This document shows, in pieces, positions 6,243 to 8,400 of a stretch of DNA of 8,400 nucleotides (positions are counted from its first letter, which is position 1; each line of letters starts with the position of its first letter). Source of the DNA: JBFKPQ01 sp041628225 (GTDB lineage: Bacteria; Actinomycetota; Acidimicrobiia; Spongiisociales; JAENVV01); NCBI GenBank assembly GCA_041628225.1, contig JBFKPQ010000093.1, positions 1-8,400 on the forward strand, written 5' to 3'. The position numbers and the translations under genes were made by a program. The notes below the pieces were generated by a model. That model was not told the DNA's origin and made no database searches. It worked only from the letters and a program-made list of their open reading frames with translations.

Positions 6243-6878
6243 ATGCATCGCCTGACCGATCTGTTCGACCGACTGGCCCACGACGTGTTTCCCGCTCGCG
6301 ACGGCACCGTCGAGATCCTCGACTCGCCCCCCGGCAAGGCAGACGCGGTCGTCGCGTTCACACAGCACCACGTGATCGCGGCTCCCGTCGACCCCGATCT
6401 GATCAGGGCACGGCTCGACGCGGCGGATCCCGACGCTCCGATGGCTGCGGGATTCCTCGGCTGGTTGGCCACCGAACTGGACACCACTCCGGGGACGCTG
6501 CGCATCGTCATGGTGGCGAAGGGAACCGGCGAGGGCTCCACGGTCCTGGAACGGCGCGACGACCTTGCGGGCCATCTACGAATGGCCGCCGACATCGTGG
6601 CGCGGGACGACGTCGAGCTCTACTCCGATCGCTACGGCCAGAGCGTGCTCGTACTGGGACGGGGCCTCGCCGGCCGGCGTGAGTTGGCCGTCCAGGTGCC
6701 CGCCTCGCAGCGACGGGCGGGAACGGGTCGCCGACTCGTGCGGTCGGCGATCGCTCTCACGCCCCCCGGCGTCCCGCTGTTCGCCCAGGTCGAAGCCGGC
6801 AACGCCGCGTCGGTCCGCGCCTTCTACAACGCCGGCTTCCGTCCCGTCGGAGCCGAAGTCTTGTTCCCGAAGGTCTGA
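6243..6878 (+). CDS. GNAT-family N-acetyltransferase
   Basis: 211 residues. The C-terminal half is a GNAT domain. It has the strand GRRELAVQVP (144-153) and the acetyl-CoA pyrophosphate loop RRAGTG (157-162, the R/Q-x-x-G-x-G motif). The closing segment AQVEAGNAASVRAFYNAGF (181-199), followed by PVGAEVLF, matches the end of the fold. The N-terminal half (DAVVAFTQHHVIAAPVDPDLI, FLGWLATEL) is a lead-in that I recall from a group of actinobacterial GNAT proteins, known by sequence only. It would transfer an acetyl group from acetyl-CoA to an unknown amine acceptor. GGAGG at 6232-6236 lies six bases before the ATG at 6243; the adjoining in-frame ATG at 6240 overlaps the hydrolase stop and could be used instead. 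Either way it is coupled to the hydrolase gene. It is the last gene of the plus-strand run and ends four bases from the next convergent gene. Confidence 0.82.
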   Translation: MHRLTDLFDRLAHDVFPARDGTVEILDSPPGKADAVVAFTQHHVIAAPVDPDLIRARLDAADPDAPMAAGFLGWLATELDTTPGTLRIVMVAKGTGEGSTVLERRDDLAGHLRMAADIVARDDVELYSDRYGQSVLVLGRGLAGRRELAVQVPASQRRAGTGRRLVRSAIALTPPGVPLFAQVEAGNAASVRAFYNAGFRPVGAEVLFPKV

Positions 6879-6882
6879 GGCG

Positions 6883-7761
6883 TCAGCGCCCCGACTTGGC
6901 GCGCCGCCACTCGTCGCGGAGCCGCATGATCATCGACGGAACGCTCTCGGGCGCTTCCACGAGATCGGGGTTGGTGATGCCGGCGATGGCGCGATGCAGG
7001 CCCCGCCGCAAGCTGGACGCCCACGTCTTGGCAATGGTCAGGCTCACACCGAGGCCCAGGGCGACGGCTCCGCCGGCGATGAGCAGACCGCCCCACAGCG
7101 GGAGAACCCCCGCCAATCCGAGGATCGTTCCCGTGAGACCGCCAGCGCCGGCCAGCGACAGACCGACGGACGCCGCAACGGTCGTCACGATGCCCGTGTC
7201 AGCCTCCACGGTGACCACATGGCGATGGTCGCCGACGGGTTCGATGTGATGGGTGACGCTCCGGACGGTGCGAAGTGCGCCGGTTCCCTGGCTGAGCTTC
7301 AGCCCGCGGCGAATGGCCGAGACAGGCGACCGGTCGGGCTCCCAGACCATCCCAGAAGCGATTCGCCGCTGGGGCCGCAGGCCTTCGTGGCGGGTCATCC
7401 AGGTGCGGACGGTGGATTGGGCTTCGTGGTGGTCGGCCTCGAGGGACGCCCGCTCCACCATGATTCTCGGAGCGAAGAATCGGTGCCAGACGCTCGGCGG
7501 CAGTTCGGGGGGCACCGCGCTCAATTCCTCGGAAAGGGCGCGTTCGACGTAGGCAGGATCGATGCCGAGTTCGTCGGCGATCTGAGAGAGCATGGCGCGG
7601 TCGTAGGTGTCGGGTCCGTGCGTGTCATCGGATTGGAGTTCGATGGCACGCTTGAGGACACGCTCCACCGTGGCGGAACGCATGGCGTCGAGGCGCTCGG
7701 CGACCCCCGCATCGCGCTCGTCGGGTAGCCACCCGGGCGGCAGGTAGCGGCGTTCGGACAT
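6883..7761 (-). CDS. Uncharacterised protein with two membrane helices
   Basis: 292 residues, no function recognised. Residues about 18-80 form a small helical domain (ERVLKRAIELQ, then LSQIADELGIDPAYVERALSEE). This resembles helix-turn-helix-like N-terminal segments I recall from bacterial hypothetical proteins, where a short helical bundle precedes a membrane region. Residues 90-185 are soluble and mixed, with HRFFAPRIMVERA and a strand-rich part (TVRSVTHHIEPVGDHRHVVTVEAD). Two glycine- and alanine-rich hydrophobic stretches, about 191-219 and 221-244, are probable membrane helices with a short proline turn between them. A basic tail (RLRDEWRRAKSGR) ends the protein. The ATG at 7761 is chosen because upstream in-frame starts would run into the divergent gene at 7867. 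GATACT lies six bases before it. It may be a membrane-anchored regulator or stress protein, which is a guess. Confidence 0.75.
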   Translation of the reverse strand: MSERRYLPPGWLPDERDAGVAERLDAMRSATVERVLKRAIELQSDDTHGPDTYDRAMLSQIADELGIDPAYVERALSEELSAVPPELPPSVWHRFFAPRIMVERASLEADHHEAQSTVRTWMTRHEGLRPQRRIASGMVWEPDRSPVSAIRRGLKLSQGTGALRTVRSVTHHIEPVGDHRHVVTVEADTGIVTTVAASVGLSLAGAGGLTGTILGLAGVLPLWGGLLIAGGAVALGLGVSLTIAKTWASSLRRGLHRAIAGITNPDLVEAPESVPSMIMRLRDEWRRAKSGR

Positions 7762-7866
7762 GTCCTCAGTATCGCGCACCGCCACGGCTGACGACGCGCA
7801 GAAGCTCTCGCCAACTCGAGAGCCATAAACTAATGTCAAACATGATCGAATATCGTAAAGGCGAGT
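7762..7866. promoter_or_regulatory. AT-rich divergent intergenic region
   Basis: This 105-base gap separates two divergent genes. Bases about 7824-7860 are clearly richer in A+T than the surroundings. On the minus strand GATACT (7768-7773) is six bases from the start at 7761. On the plus strand TATCGT (7851-7856) and an AAAGG ribosome site (7857-7861) precede the ATG at 7867. TTGACA, a perfect -35 hexamer, occurs on the minus strand at 7834-7839, but no -10 follows at normal spacing. Confidence 0.5.
7804..7823. repeat. Seven-base inverted repeat, possible operator
   Basis: GCTCTCG (7804-7810) and CGAGAGC (7817-7823) are perfect inverted copies around CCAACT. The repeat sits between two divergent starts and not after a gene, and no T-run follows, so an operator or a transcript hairpin fits better than a terminator. 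No regulator is known. Confidence 0.4.
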
Positions 7867-8400
7867 ATGGCTCATCGGTTCGACCTCGAGGTGCTGATGA
7901 TCGCGGCGACCCGGCTCGACGCACTGGCAACGGAGGTACAGCAGTGTCGGGGCCGGGCGACCGATGCCTTGGGCGCGGTCGGACGCTGGTCGAGGTCTGT
8001 CGCGGCTCTGCCACCCGAAGCGATTGCAGCTCGAAGCCGCCAGCTGCGGGTCGGCGTGTCGAGACTCCGGCACGAAGAGCAGACCGCAGCCGACGCACTC
8101 CGTCTCGTGTGGCAGCGGATCGTCGGCTTCGCCGGATCCGACAACGATCCGCTCCTCGATCGGTGGCTCGCCGAGTCGCGGGTGCTCGAGTCGGAGCTGA
8201 TCACCTGGCTCATCGAAGCCACTCCCCGTGCGGTCGCCGTCGCAACGGCAGACCTCCCTGACGCCCTCGGCCGGCGCCTCGTGCTGGCGGCGCCGGAGGT
8301 GGTGTCCTCCACCGACGGTCTGCCGGTGACCTGGCGGGCCGACGCCACCCGGCGCCTGATGGAACGGGAACGGGCCCGGTTGCGACGCGTGCGTGACGGA
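7867..8400 (+). CDS. Unrecognised helical protein, N-terminal part only
   Basis: An ATG at 7867, with AAAGG five bases upstream, opens a frame with no stop through the last base, so 178 residues are visible and the 3' end is missing. Codon use (G/C at third positions) matches the neighbours and supports real coding. Residues 1-90 (MAHRFDLEVLMIAATRLDALA onward) look like two or three long amphipathic helices with heptad-like spacing. A turn at about 90-96 (GSDNDP) leads to another helical part (LLDRWLAESRVLESELITWLI), a short alanine/valine-rich stretch, and an arginine-rich end. There is no signal peptide or membrane helix. The length and helical look of the first 90 residues recall WXG100-type hairpins of type VII secretion substrates, but the WxG motif is absent (the tryptophan at 41 is followed by SR), so I do not assign it. 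Confidence 0.75.
   Translation, partial: MAHRFDLEVLMIAATRLDALATEVQQCRGRATDALGAVGRWSRSVAALPPEAIAARSRQLRVGVSRLRHEEQTAADALRLVWQRIVGFAGSDNDPLLDRWLAESRVLESELITWLIEATPRAVAVATADLPDALGRRLVLAAPEVVSSTDGLPVTWRADATRRLMERERARLRRVRDG

Noticed and set aside
6565..7728. Plus-strand frame overlapping the GNAT gene and the two-helix protein
   Set aside because: It crosses the ends of two convergent genes and its translation is compositionally biased with no motif.
7762..7875. Longer start for the two-helix protein at ATG 7875 (minus strand)
   Set aside because: It would overlap the divergent gene start at 7867 and translate the AT-rich promoter region. The added sequence shows no helical or domain character.

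Overview
The window is G+C-rich with strong G/C preference at third codon positions, has short intergenic gaps, and carries a tandem DivIVA-domain gene. Several start codons have a TANNNT box 6 to 8 bases upstream and no Shine-Dalgarno sequence, the arrangement of leaderless transcripts. Together these suggest an actinobacterium. An Acidimicrobiia-like lineage is possible, but the window holds no rRNA or other marker to settle it. No mobile element, CRISPR array, tRNA or rRNA was seen.

Layout. (1) 1-1242 (+): the 3' part of a c-di-GMP enzyme with GGDEF and HD-GYP domains. (2) 1247-3130 (-): greA followed by mgtE, convergent with gene 1 across a 4-base gap. (3) 3131-3208: a divergent promoter region. 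(4) 3209-6878 (+): a compact five-gene run of a four-copy DivIVA-domain protein, selD, a thioredoxin-like [2Fe-2S] ferredoxin, an alpha/beta hydrolase and a GNAT acetyltransferase; gaps are about 30 bases or stop/start overlaps. (5) 6883-7761 (-): a two-transmembrane protein of unknown function, convergent with the GNAT gene across 4 bases. (6) 7762-7866: an AT-rich divergent intergenic region with an inverted repeat. (7) 7867-8400 (+): the start of an unrecognised alpha-helical protein that runs off the window.

The main result is selD. Its reading frame is cut by an in-frame TGA at 3862-3864, so a standard caller would see only a truncated ORF starting at TTG 3943. Reading through the TGA gives a 347-residue protein with a good Shine-Dalgarno sequence and the complete SelD N-terminus. 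The TGA falls exactly on the catalytic Cys/Sec position (HGSG-U-ACK), and a strong stem-loop follows it at once. This is best read as a selenocysteine-containing selenophosphate synthetase, meaning the enzyme that makes the selenium donor is itself a selenoprotein. It predicts that the genome elsewhere encodes SelA, SelB and tRNA-Sec.

How the genes work together is partly inference. GreA and MgtE are housekeeping transcription and magnesium functions. SelD supplies selenophosphate, and the neighbouring ferredoxin could handle electrons, but no direct link between the two is shown here. The hydrolase and acetyltransferase have unknown substrates.
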